From JAGQSZ01 sp049647585 (GTDB lineage Bacteria; Actinomycetota; Acidimicrobiia; Acidimicrobiales; Microtrichaceae), in assembly GCA_049647585.1 (NCBI GenBank), contig JBARXY010000046.1, forward strand, positions 1 to 43,391: a DNA stretch of 43,391 nt. Direction: 5' to 3'. The position numbers were made by a program, and so were the translations under genes. Positions 31,609 through 39,430 of the stretch are shown one piece after another. The first letter of the stretch is position 1. Each line of letters starts with the position of its first letter. The notes beneath the pieces were generated by a model. That model was not told where the DNA came from. It made no database searches and saw nothing but the letters and a program-made list of their open reading frames with translations.

Positions 31609-33643
31609 ACGGCTCGGATCTTCCATCTTCCCGGCGGCGATCGTCTTCGTCGTGGCGCTGATGGTCATCCCCATGCCGGCGCCGGTGCTCGACGTTCTAT
31701 TGACGTTGAACATTGCCTTCGCCGTACTGATCCTGCTCGCCGCGATCGGGGCCAGCCGGGCTCTCGACCTGTCCGCATTCCCGAGCTTGTTGTTGATAGC
31801 CACGTTGTTCCGCCTCGGACTCAACGTCTCGTCCACCAGGCTCATCCTGGGTCAGGGGTCCGCGGGCGCGGTCATCGAAGCGTTCGGCCACTTCGTCATC
31901 CAGGGGTCACTCGTCGTCGGCCTGGTGGTGTTCTTCATCCTCGTGGTCATCCAGTTCGTGGTGGTGACCAACGGCTCCAACCGCGTTGCCGAAGTGGCTG
32001 CCCGATTCACCTTGGATGCCATGCCCGGAAAGCAGATGGCGATCGACGCAGACCTGAACGCCGGTGTCATCGACGACGACGAAGCTCGCAGGCGGCGGGC
32101 CGAGACCTCTGCCGAAGCCGACTTCTACGGTGCGATGGATGGTGCCGGAAAGTTCGTCAAGGGCGACGCGATCGCGGGTGTGATCATCACCACGATCAAC
32201 CTCATCGGCGGGTTCGTCATCGGAGTGATGCAGTTGGGAATGAGCCCCGGCGAGGCCGTCAACAGCTTCGCCGTGTTGACGGTCGGTGACGGGCTGGTCA
32301 CCCAGATCCCAGCCCTTCTCGTGTCGATCAGTTCAGGTCTGATCGTGACCCGTGCTTCAGGAAACAATGACCTGGGCACAAGCGTGATGGGCCAGTTCAG
32401 CAAACAGCACAAGGCCATGCAGACCGCCGGTTTCTCAATGCTGATCATGGCGATCGTGCCGGGCATGCCGAAACTGCCGTTCCTGTGCGTCGGTGGCGCC
32501 ATGGTTCTGGGAGCCCGCCGACTGGCCAACAATGCGGCTGAGTTGCAGGCCGTAGCCGACGCTCCGCCACCTGCGGAACCGGCGCCCTCGCCCGATGACC
32601 CGGCCGAGTTGGTCCGATCGATGCGAGTCGACCCAATCAGCCTTGAACTCGCGGTCGATCTGGTCGACCTGGTCGACACCGGTGTTGGAGGTGACCTGCT
32701 CGACCGAGTCCGCGGACTTCGTCGGAAGCTCGCCCTCGAACTCGGCTTCGTCCTTCCACCGGTACGTACCCGGGACAATATGGATCTGCCGCTTGGGACA
32801 TATGTGATTCGCCTCCATGGAGTCGAGGTCGGACGTGGCGTCGCTCCGGCTGGCCACTTCCTTTTCATCTCCGACGACCTGGACCGTTATCCGGGCGAGG
32901 AGATCCGCGAAGCAGTCTTCGGTCTGCCCTCGAAGTGGCTTCCGATGGAACTGCGTCGGCAGGCAGAGGTCGAGGACGGAACGGTCGTCGACCGGTCGTC
33001 GGTGATCAGCGTCCACCTCGCGGAGATCTGTCGCAACCATGCGCCCGACCTGCTGTCACGACAGGACGTCAAGCACCTGATCGATCTGGTTCGTGAGAGC
33101 GACCCAGCCGTCATCGAGGATCTGGGCGCCGCGCAGATCGGCCCGGGTGAGGTTCATGCAGTGCTCCAGAGCCTGCTCGCAGATCTGGTTCCCATCCGAG
33201 ACATCGTGCGGATACTCGAAGTCATCTCCGCCCAAGCACGGATCGCACGTGACACCGAATCCCTTGCCGAGGCCACCAGGGGTGCGCTCGCAGCGGCAAT
33301 CTGCGCGGACAGGGCATCGAACGGATCGCTGTCCGTGCTGAGTCTTGACCCCTTGTTGGAGCAGACGCTCCTGCAGTCGCTGACCCGGACAGAACAGGGC
33401 ACGACGGTCTCGATGGACCCAGATCTGGCACAGGCGTTGACCACCGGACTCATCGATTCGGTGCGTTCGGTCGAACAGGCCGACGAGCATCCGGTTCTGG
33501 TCTGCTCACCGCCGCTGCGACCGGCGCTCCGGCGCTTCAGCCAGCGGGTGATTCCGCACGTCTCGGTTCTGTCGTTCGACGAACTGGTACCACCTTTCAC
33601 CGTCACAGATATGGGAGCCATCCGTGTCTCGCTCGAACCTTGA
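31598..33643 (+). CDS. flhA: Flagellar type III export protein FlhA
   Basis: 681 residues from ATG 31598; GTG 31559 or ATG 31574 in the same frame would add 13 or 8 residues, and no candidate has a clear ribosome-binding site. Eight transmembrane helices fill the first ~315 residues; typical blocks are MVIPMPAPVLDVLLTLNIAF, SAFPSLLLIATLFRLGLNVS and the FHIPEP-like VKGDAIAGVIITTINLIGGF. The cytosolic ring-forming domain follows from ~345, with DPISLELAVDLVDLVD and the substrate-docking region (YPGEEIREAVFGLPSKWLP). FlhA converts ion flow and docks chaperone-substrate complexes. It overlaps the flhF-like gene by 20 bases. Confidence 0.95.
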   Translation: MTSKRLGSSIFPAAIVFVVALMVIPMPAPVLDVLLTLNIAFAVLILLAAIGASRALDLSAFPSLLLIATLFRLGLNVSSTRLILGQGSAGAVIEAFGHFVIQGSLVVGLVVFFILVVIQFVVVTNGSNRVAEVAARFTLDAMPGKQMAIDADLNAGVIDDDEARRRRAETSAEADFYGAMDGAGKFVKGDAIAGVIITTINLIGGFVIGVMQLGMSPGEAVNSFAVLTVGDGLVTQIPALLVSISSGLIVTRASGNNDLGTSVMGQFSKQHKAMQTAGFSMLIMAIVPGMPKLPFLCVGGAMVLGARRLANNAAELQAVADAPPPAEPAPSPDDPAELVRSMRVDPISLELAVDLVDLVDTGVGGDLLDRVRGLRRKLALELGFVLPPVRTRDNMDLPLGTYVIRLHGVEVGRGVAPAGHFLFISDDLDRYPGEEIREAVFGLPSKWLPMELRRQAEVEDGTVVDRSSVISVHLAEICRNHAPDLLSRQDVKHLIDLVRESDPAVIEDLGAAQIGPGEVHAVLQSLLADLVPIRDIVRILEVISAQARIARDTESLAEATRGALAAAICADRASNGSLSVLSLDPLLEQTLLQSLTRTEQGTTVSMDPDLAQALTTGLIDSVRSVEQADEHPVLVCSPPLRPALRRFSQRVIPHVSVLSFDELVPPFTVTDMGAIRVSLEP

Positions 33644-34934
33644 AGAAGTAGCCCCCGACCAGACCAAGCGAACGGGAGGACTCCAGGCGCGCCTGCTGGG
33701 CCTGATCGCCGAGCGTCAACAGGACTCCGCCAAGGGCAAGGAGGTCTGGGTCGAGATACTCCAGGATCGAATTTCGGTCGGCGGGTATCGGCTCGAGACG
33801 GTCCTCGAATCCGTCGAGGAACGCCTGGGGGCGAATGCCAAGATCCTCCGGACCGAACGTCAGATCATCGGTGGCGTACGAGGCTTCTTCGGGCGCGAGG
33901 CCTTCGTCGTCGAGGCCGCCCTACCGAAGGTGAGCCTTCCCGACCCGACCCAGCCCGCTGTTCCGGCTCCTGCTGTCCAAGCGCTTGCTGTCCCGGCGCC
34001 TGCTGTCCCGGCTCCTCAAGGCGAGGGGATGTCGTTCGCTCAGGCGCTCGCCAAGGCTCTCACCGAGGTTGAAAGTATCGAATCTGCGCTGGATCAGGCC
34101 ATGGCCTCTGAGTCTCGGTCCGAGTCCCAGCCCGAGCCTGAGCCCGAGTCCCAGCCCCAGCCTGAGTCCGAGTTCCAGCCCGAGTCCCAGCCTGAGCCCC
34201 TGGCGGCGCCGGCGCCGGTTCACCCGGCCCGGTCCGCTCCAAGAACTGAGCCGCAGTTCCGTTCTGGCGCTGCATTTCTCACCCTTGAGGCCGGAAGCCT
34301 CAGCCATGACGCCCTCGTGGCCCGGATCGATGACCTCATGCACCCGGTCGTGGAGACACCGACCTGCGGAATCGTCGCTGTGGTGGGTGACGCAGACGAA
34401 TGCGTATCTGCAGCTCGCAGATTGGCAGGGCGCGAGGGAGTCGACCCTGGTGAGGTCGTAGTCATGTCGCCCGAGCCGATCGTCGGCCACCCGTCGTGGA
34501 TGTGCGTGACCACGATCGACGATGGCGCCCGGCGACGCGCTCGTTGGAGCGACGACAAACGTCTACACATCGTCGCTGTGGTGCTCAACGCCGGACCCAG
34601 TGGAATGGAATGGGCGTGCGCTGCGCTTGACTCGCTGACCCCTGACCAGACCCACTTGGCCGTGCCCGGATGGCGTCGTGTCGAAGATGTGGTGGCGCGA
34701 CTCCGTTCGCTGGCCCCGATCACAGCCATCGACCTGGTCGGCGATACCGACCCGGCCACAGCGGTCGGTTTCTTGGACCTAGACGTGCCGGTGTCGACCA
34801 TTGCTGGTGCGGATGCCACCCCCGAGGTCTGGTCCTCATACCTGGCGGCCGCATCGGCCCCCTCATCCCGCCTTGAGCAGATCCTGCTCGAACAGGCCCT
34901 GACGGTTTCAAATGGAGTGGAGAATCTACGATGA
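33624..34934 (+). CDS. flhF: FlhF homologue with degenerate GTPase domain
   Basis: 436 residues, start GTG 33624 inside the end of flhA. Residues ~52-98 match the FlhF N-terminal segment: YRLETVLESVEERLGANAKI, ILRTERQIIGG and GFFGREAFVVEAA. A long Pro/Glu/Gln linker (~103-210) follows. The C-terminal ~195 residues align in outline with the SRP-type GTPase: a strand CGIVAVVGDADECVSAARRLAG, where a P-loop G-x-x-G-x-G-K-T should be, and VPVSTIAGADATPEVW, resembling the GQ-x-P-D-L end. The P-loop lysine and threonine are missing, so GTP binding is unlikely. Position between flhA and fliW supports the FlhF origin. Confidence 0.72.
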   Translation: MSRSNLEEVAPDQTKRTGGLQARLLGLIAERQQDSAKGKEVWVEILQDRISVGGYRLETVLESVEERLGANAKILRTERQIIGGVRGFFGREAFVVEAALPKVSLPDPTQPAVPAPAVQALAVPAPAVPAPQGEGMSFAQALAKALTEVESIESALDQAMASESRSESQPEPEPESQPQPESEFQPESQPEPLAAPAPVHPARSAPRTEPQFRSGAAFLTLEAGSLSHDALVARIDDLMHPVVETPTCGIVAVVGDADECVSAARRLAGREGVDPGEVVVMSPEPIVGHPSWMCVTTIDDGARRRARWSDDKRLHIVAVVLNAGPSGMEWACAALDSLTPDQTHLAVPGWRRVEDVVARLRSLAPITAIDLVGDTDPATAVGFLDLDVPVSTIAGADATPEVWSSYLAAASAPSSRLEQILLEQALTVSNGVENLR

Positions 34935-35359
34935 ACACCATGCTGATCGACTCTGATCGCCTGGGTGAGATTGATGTCGACGAAGGGTCGGTCATCGATT
35001 TCCCCGATGGAATCCTCGGGTTCCCGGACCGTCACAAATACGCGATGGTCAGTGCCGAGGACCAAGGCGTCTACACCTGGCTGCAGGCTGTCGATGACCC
35101 GAAGCTCGCGTTCCTGGCAGTAGTTCCGACGGCGTTCTTTCCCGAGTTCTCACCGAACATTCCCGATGAGGAATGCATCGCGATCGGGCTTTCGGACCCC
35201 AACGATGCACAGCTGCTGAGCCTTGTCACGGTCACTGATTCTGGGGTGACGGCCAACCTGCTCGGTCCCATCGTGTTGAATGTGCGTACGCGGTTGGCCC
35301 GACAGGTAGTTCTGGCCGACCCGGACCTGAGCACCCGGACGCCGATCATTCCGGGCTGA
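34931..35359 (+). CDS. fliW: Flagellar assembly factor FliW
   Basis: 142 residues, standard. The family pattern is present: DEGSVIDFPDGILGFPDRHK at residues ~18-37, then FLAVVPTAFFPEF and LLGPIVLNVRTRLARQVVLA near the end. FliW binds both flagellin and CsrA; when flagellin is exported, FliW is freed to inhibit CsrA, releasing flagellin translation. It overlaps the flhF-like gene as ATGA and is followed by csrA after an 18-bp spacer with GGAG, the conserved pair order. Confidence 0.95.
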   Translation: MNTMLIDSDRLGEIDVDEGSVIDFPDGILGFPDRHKYAMVSAEDQGVYTWLQAVDDPKLAFLAVVPTAFFPEFSPNIPDEECIAIGLSDPNDAQLLSLVTVTDSGVTANLLGPIVLNVRTRLARQVVLADPDLSTRTPIIPG

Positions 35360-35377
35360 ATACCGAACGGAGCGCCG

Positions 35378-35617
35378 GTGCTGATCCTGAGTCGTCGAAG
35401 CAATCAGTCGATCGTCATCGGCGGGAATATCGTCGTAACGGTCCTAGAGACGAGCGGCGATCAGGTCCGCCTTGGCATCAAGGCCCCTCGTGAAGTCACC
35501 GTGCATCGCGAGGAGGTCCACCGCGAGATCCTCGAGGAGAACCGCCTGGCCGCCAGTACTGCAGCCAGCGCGGCCGGAGACTCGATCGACTTCGACAGCC
35601 TGCCCAAGCCAGGCTGA
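35378..35617 (+). CDS. csrA: Translational regulator CsrA
   Basis: 79 residues from GTG 35378 with ACGGAGCGCC upstream. MLILSRRSNQSIVIGGNIVV and GDQVRLGIKAPREVTVHREE are invariant CsrA blocks, including the RNA-binding arginine region VHREEV. The tail after residue ~55 is alanine-rich and dispensable in appearance. CsrA binds GGA motifs over ribosome-binding sites; likely targets here are the fliC leader and perhaps its own leader, which also contains a GGA. It ends the flagellar locus. Confidence 0.96.
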   Translation: MLILSRRSNQSIVIGGNIVVTVLETSGDQVRLGIKAPREVTVHREEVHREILEENRLAASTAASAAGDSIDFDSLPKPG

Positions 35618-35657
35618 GAGCGGATCTGCCTCCACCCAGGTCAGCTAGCGTCCCGTC

Positions 35658-36764
35658 GTGGCCAGATCAGATCCGATGAAACCAGCGCCGGACGCGACGG
35701 TCATCTACACCGACGGCGCTTGCAAGGGAAACCCGGGACCCGGCGGTTGGGCCTGGGCGGTGGTCCAAGGCGGCTGGGCTTCGGGGTTCGAACCGGAGGC
35801 CACGAACCAGCGGATGGAAATCACCGCTGCGTACCAGGCGGTGTTGTCCAACGATGGCCCAGTCCACATCGTCAGCGACTCCACCTACGTCGTCAACTGC
35901 TTTCGGGACGAGTGGTGGCGGGGCTGGCAGAAGCGGAAGTGGAAGAACTCCAAGGGCGCTCCCGTTGCCAACCGGGATCTTTGGGAGCCGTTCATAGAAC
36001 TCGTTCGTGAACGTGGCGCGACGTTCGATTGGGTCAAGGGTCATAGCGGTGACCAGATGAACGACATAGTCGACCGGCTCGCGGTAGCGGCCATCGAACA
36101 ACGCCAGGGTGCCTCCGGAAATCAGCCGCCGACCAGTGACGATCTCGGAGCCCCCGACTCGCCGGGATTCGGCAAGGACAAGTCACTCGGCGGACCTTCG
36201 GAGGGCCCCGCCGGTCCTGCGGTTCGTGACGGAAGAATCCCAAGTGGGTCGCCGTTCGCAGTGGTCGGTGTGCGATCGGCGAAGCTGTCCGACACGCCCC
36301 GCGGAAAGAAGCTCCGCAAGAAACTGTCCGAGATTCTGGGTGCCCGCGCCCAGATGAACTCCGATCTTGTCGTACTTACCGGACTCCGCCCCGGAGCGGA
36401 GCAGATCGCAGCGTTGGCAGCGCTCGATGCCGGTGTGCCGTACGTTGCCGTGCTTCCTTACCCCGACCCTGTAGCCGGGTTCTCGTCGGCGGATCGAGCC
36501 GAGTTCGAGTCGTTGGCGGCGGATGCGAGAAGCGTGGTCACGCTCGAGTCAAAACGGCCGACCGATGCCGCAGGCAAGACTGCGGCGCTCGGGCGTAGAG
36601 ATGGCTGGCTTCGCTCGGTGAGCATTGGAGCGCTGGTAGTCACCGACAGTTCCGGCTCGGGCACCGGCTCAGACCGCGGCGGCGGTGGAAATGATCAGCT
36701 GGCGAAGTTCGTTCGTGTTCTCGGCGACGAGGTCTGGGATCTGCGCCTCGAGGAATTCGACTGA
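35658..36764 (+). CDS. rnhA: Ribonuclease HI fused to a SLOG-like Rossmann domain
   Basis: 368 residues, over twice normal RNase HI length. Residues ~10-148 are RNase HI with catalytic Asp19 (YTDGACKGNPGPGG), Glu54 (QRMEI), Asp74 (VSDSTYVVN), His129 (KGHSG) and Asp139 (IVDRLA), so it should cut RNA in RNA-DNA hybrids. A Gly/Pro-rich linker follows. Residues ~199-345 form an alpha/beta unit: FAVVGVRSAKLSDTPRG, DLVVLTGLRPGAEQIAALAA (236-255) and AGVPYVAVLPYPDP (258-271), a pattern like the SLOG/DprA-type nucleotide-binding fold. GTG 35658 is used; ATG 35676 (six residues shorter) is possible. Confidence 0.87.
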   Translation: MARSDPMKPAPDATVIYTDGACKGNPGPGGWAWAVVQGGWASGFEPEATNQRMEITAAYQAVLSNDGPVHIVSDSTYVVNCFRDEWWRGWQKRKWKNSKGAPVANRDLWEPFIELVRERGATFDWVKGHSGDQMNDIVDRLAVAAIEQRQGASGNQPPTSDDLGAPDSPGFGKDKSLGGPSEGPAGPAVRDGRIPSGSPFAVVGVRSAKLSDTPRGKKLRKKLSEILGARAQMNSDLVVLTGLRPGAEQIAALAALDAGVPYVAVLPYPDPVAGFSSADRAEFESLAADARSVVTLESKRPTDAAGKTAALGRRDGWLRSVSIGALVVTDSSGSGTGSDRGGGGNDQLAKFVRVLGDEVWDLRLEEFD

Positions 36765-36832
36765 GGCCACGGCTCAAGACGTGATGGCAAGGTCCATGTC
36801 CATACGCGACGTGAGTTATAGGGCTTCGCAGG

Positions 36833-37306
36833 CTACGCGGACGTGCTGGCACGCTGCCGGCGAATCTCCGAGAAAGCCTCGTTGACGTCCCTGACCCGTC
36901 GTTCGGCGTTGGCCTTCACTTCTTCATCCGCGTTGACATAACGATCTGGGTGTAGCAGTGAAACCAGCGATCGGTGGGCGCTGCGGATCTGCTCCCATGA
37001 AGCGTGTCGGGTGAGCCCCAGCACGGCGTAGGGCCCGCCGTTCGATCCGGTCGATGTCGCGGGGTCCGGCGTTGCCGAGAACAGGGACTGGGTCGAGTAG
37101 TACTGACCGAACCCGGTGCTGGAGAACGAGTCCACATCGGGGTTCCCGGCGCGCTCGCTGGCGGCAGGTTCGCGATGGAGCGCACGTTCGACGAACTCCT
37201 CGTCACGGTCGAGCGTGTGGGGGCGCGAGATTCTCGGAAGTTTGGGTCGACCGCCGGGAAACCCGTCATCGCCTCCGCTCGGTCTGTCCGAATCCTGTGC
37301 CTTCAC
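36833..37306 (-). CDS. J-domain (DnaJ-like) protein
   Basis: 157 residues from GTG 37306, chosen because GAGGGAGGAACT precedes it at ideal spacing; the frame continues to an ATG at 37420 without such a site. The C-terminal ~65 residues are a J domain: PYAVLGLTRHASWEQIRSAH, then the essential HPD in LLHPDRYVNA, and NEAFSEIRRQR at the end. The N-terminal half is polar and probably disordered, with no zinc-finger or C-terminal substrate domains. It would stimulate an Hsp70, but its client is unknown. It is convergent with the RNase H gene and shares a 213-bp upstream spacer with the SDR gene. Confidence 0.82.
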   Translation of the reverse strand: MKAQDSDRPSGGDDGFPGGRPKLPRISRPHTLDRDEEFVERALHREPAASERAGNPDVDSFSSTGFGQYYSTQSLFSATPDPATSTGSNGGPYAVLGLTRHASWEQIRSAHRSLVSLLHPDRYVNADEEVKANAERRVRDVNEAFSEIRRQRASTSA

Positions 37307-37490
37307 AGTTCCTCCCTCGGAGATGATCTGAGCGTCAGGCGCGTCGCGACACCGCCAAGTTGTGCCGGATTTGGATGCCAAACGTTCATTCTGAGAGTTA
37401 TCGGTGGCCATCGCCCCCACCTGTAGAGATTGTGAACGACGGCGGGATGGCCCTCACCGGCATCCTCACTGGCATCCTCATTTGGCCTCC

Positions 37491-37506
37491 TTGACCGTCT
37501 GGTCAA
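37491..37506. promoter_or_regulatory. TTGACC-N4-GGTCAA inverted repeat before the SDR gene
   Basis: TTGACC (37491-37496) and GGTCAA (37501-37506) are perfect inverted arms with a 4-bp spacer, 14 bases before the SDR start. The form resembles operators of TetR-family regulators, which often control fatty-acid and acyl-CoA genes, but no regulator gene is in the window. Just upstream (about 37458-37483) is a short imperfect tandem repeat, GGCATCCTCACT/GGCATCCTCATT. Confidence 0.5.
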
Positions 37507-37519
37507 TAGAGTCGGCGCC

Positions 37520-38296
37520 ATGCTGGAACTCAATGGTGCATCTGCAATTGTCACTGGTGGCGCTTCAGGTCTGGGAGAGGCCGCCGTGCGAGCCCTCGCC
37601 GACCAAGGTGCTCGCGTAGTCGTCCTCGACCTGGATCGTCAGGCCGAAAAGGGCGAGGCGCTCGCAAAGGAGGTCGGCGGCGTATTTGCAGCAGCCGACG
37701 TAACCAACACCGACGAGGTGATTGCAGCCGTCGAGGCCGCCAAGGAACTGGGGCCGCTCAAGGCCGCGATCAACTCCGCCGGCATCGGTTGGGCCACGCG
37801 GACGATCGGACGTGACGGGCAGTACTCATCGGCCCATGACCTGGAGCTCTACCGCAAGGTCATCGACATCAACCTGGTTGGCACCTTCAACGTGACCCGC
37901 CTCGCCGCCACTGCAATGTCGCTCAACGAGCCCGATGAAGACGGTGCCAAGGGCGCAATCGTCAATACGGCATCCGTCGCAGCGCTCGAGGGCCAGATCG
38001 GTCAGGTCGCCTATGCGTCATCAAAGGCAGGAGTCATGGGAATGACGATCGTCCTCGCCCGTGACCTTGCCGCAGCCGGTATTCGCTGCAACACCATCAT
38101 CCCCGGTTTCTTCGACACGCCCATCTACGGCGGAGCGACCGAGATGAAGGAAGGCCTGACCAAGACCACGCTGTTCCCCAAGCGCATGGGGCATCCGTCC
38201 GAGTACGCGTCACTCGCAATCGAGTTGCTGCGCAACAGCTACATCAACGGCGAGTCGATCCGTATCGACACCGGCACCAGGATGCAGCCGAAGTGA
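37520..38296 (+). CDS. Short-chain dehydrogenase, 17beta-HSD10 / 3-hydroxyacyl-CoA dehydrogenase type
   Basis: 258 residues, a classical SDR. The NAD site is TGGASGLG (residues 12-19), the NSAG motif is at 85-88, and the catalytic residues are Ser152, Tyr165 and Lys169 (YASSK). The extra loop around SSAHDLELYRKVIDINLVGT and the motif IIPGFFDTPIY are typical of the HSD10 (3-hydroxyacyl-CoA dehydrogenase type 2) subgroup, which acts on branched or short acyl-CoA and steroids. The nucleotide preference is likely NAD(H), given Asp37 after the second strand (VVVLDLDR). A strong hairpin terminator follows. Confidence 0.88.
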   Translation: MLELNGASAIVTGGASGLGEAAVRALADQGARVVVLDLDRQAEKGEALAKEVGGVFAAADVTNTDEVIAAVEAAKELGPLKAAINSAGIGWATRTIGRDGQYSSAHDLELYRKVIDINLVGTFNVTRLAATAMSLNEPDEDGAKGAIVNTASVAALEGQIGQVAYASSKAGVMGMTIVLARDLAAAGIRCNTIIPGFFDTPIYGGATEMKEGLTKTTLFPKRMGHPSEYASLAIELLRNSYINGESIRIDTGTRMQPK

Positions 38297-38341
38297 TTTG
38301 AGCCAGGCAACTGGCTACCGAACAACTGGAAACTTGTTGAC

Positions 38342-38385
38342 CGGGAGGGCACCTGAATCTGTCAGGTGTCCTCCCGTCGTTTTGC
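38342..38385. terminator. Bidirectional rho-independent terminator
   Basis: CGGGAGGGCACCTGA (38342-38356) pairs over 15 positions (one G-U wobble) with TCAGGTGTCCTCCCG (38362-38376) around a 5-nt loop, followed by TCGTTTT. It sits between the convergent SDR gene and the small acidic protein gene and can serve both. Confidence 0.92.
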
Positions 38386-38397
38386 TCCAACGACCGT

Positions 38398-38637
38398 TCA
38401 GGCCGTCTCGGATTCCGGCTCCGAAGCACCAGGGTCACTGTCATCCGCAGCTTCATGGTGGCGCGGATGTGTCTTGACGTGGTCGGAGTGGTGCTCGAAG
38501 TGCTCGATGAAATCCTCGACAGCGTCGGCGTCGATCGCCAGGCGCTCCGAGGGCTTCAGGTCTTCGGGTCGTATGTAGGGATACTTGTGCCTCTTCTCGT
38601 CGTACCCCTCAGGCCGATCGGACTCGAATTCAGTCAC
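38398..38637 (-). CDS. Small acidic, histidine-rich protein of unknown function
   Basis: 79 residues from GTG 38637, which has CGGGGAG at a good distance. It is rich in Asp/Glu and His (FIEHFEHHSDHVKTHPRHHE, residues ~49-68) and has no domain I recognise. The same frame stays open upstream to 38850, and its sequence there (e.g. PYAGYGPDAELRLTNEHLDE) also looks protein-like. But the only start codons in that part lie inside the HAD gene, so the true N-terminus is uncertain. Metal binding is a possibility from composition only. It is likely co-transcribed with the HAD gene. Confidence 0.6.
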   Translation of the reverse strand: MTEFESDRPEGYDEKRHKYPYIRPEDLKPSERLAIDADAVEDFIEHFEHHSDHVKTHPRHHEAADDSDPGASEPESETA

Positions 38638-38743
38638 AGTTGCTCCCCGTTCATCCAGGTGTTCGTTGGTGAGCCGCAGCTCGGCATCAGGTCCGTACCC
38701 AGCATACGGTCGCTCGGATTCGAGCGGTTCGAATCCCGTGCCC

Positions 38744-39424
38744 TCAGGTGAGACGCTGATCGGGGTCGAACAGAACCGATCCCTGCGGGATCTTGGCACT
38801 CTTGCCCAGCCAATAGGCGTGATCCGCCATGGCGAGCAGCTCATGGTCACCCGAGGAGTTGCCGTAGGCCCAGAGCTCGGTCGACGTCAACGGACCTTCT
38901 GCTGGCTCGCCCAGCCATTCCCGGAGTCGGATCGCCTTCTGTTCGGCGCGGACATTTGGATGGGAGAGGCTGCCCGTCAGGTACCCCTCGGCGGAACTCA
39001 ACTCGACCGCAATTACATGATGGATCCCGAGTTCTTCGGCGATCGGAGTCAGATAGTAGACAAGCGAAGCCGATACGAATACGACGTCGTGACCGGCCTC
39101 GATGTGCTCCCGTAGGCGAGCCAGAACAGCCGGGTTGATCTTTTTGGAAGAACCAAGAATCTGCTTGGCGTAGTCGCCTCCGCGACGACGGATCTCAGTT
39201 GCTTCGGTGCCGGTGAAGAGTCGTCGGAGCATCTCGGCCTTGACCGCGTCTCGGTTTGCGCCGTCGACCTTGCGACGCAGGGAATCAAGTCCGACACGCA
39301 ATGACGCGGTCCCGAGACGTGTCCAGCCCGCGGCGCTGCCCATGAACGGGACAAGCGTGTCGCGGTAGGTGAGGGTCCCGTCGAAGTCGAAGGCCGCGAC
39401 CTTGCGCTGGGCGTCGGTGGCCAT
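38744..39424 (-). CDS. HAD-IB family hydrolase (phosphoserine phosphatase-like)
   Basis: 226 residues. HAD motif I is FDFDGTLT with nucleophile Asp13 and acid/base Asp15; motif II is VFVSAS; motif III Lys lies in AEQKAIRL; motif IV is YGNSSGDHELL. The helical cap (WTRLGTASLRVGLDSLRRKV) fits the HAD-IB/SerB-like group, which includes phosphoserine and lysophosphatidate phosphatases. The substrate cannot be decided. The gene ends 106 bases before the small acidic gene and starts six bases after the SRPBCC stop; all read on the minus strand. Confidence 0.87.
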   Translation of the reverse strand: MATDAQRKVAAFDFDGTLTYRDTLVPFMGSAAGWTRLGTASLRVGLDSLRRKVDGANRDAVKAEMLRRLFTGTEATEIRRRGGDYAKQILGSSKKINPAVLARLREHIEAGHDVVFVSASLVYYLTPIAEELGIHHVIAVELSSAEGYLTGSLSHPNVRAEQKAIRLREWLGEPAEGPLTSTELWAYGNSSGDHELLAMADHAYWLGKSAKIPQGSVLFDPDQRLT

Positions 39425-39430
39425 GGCTGC

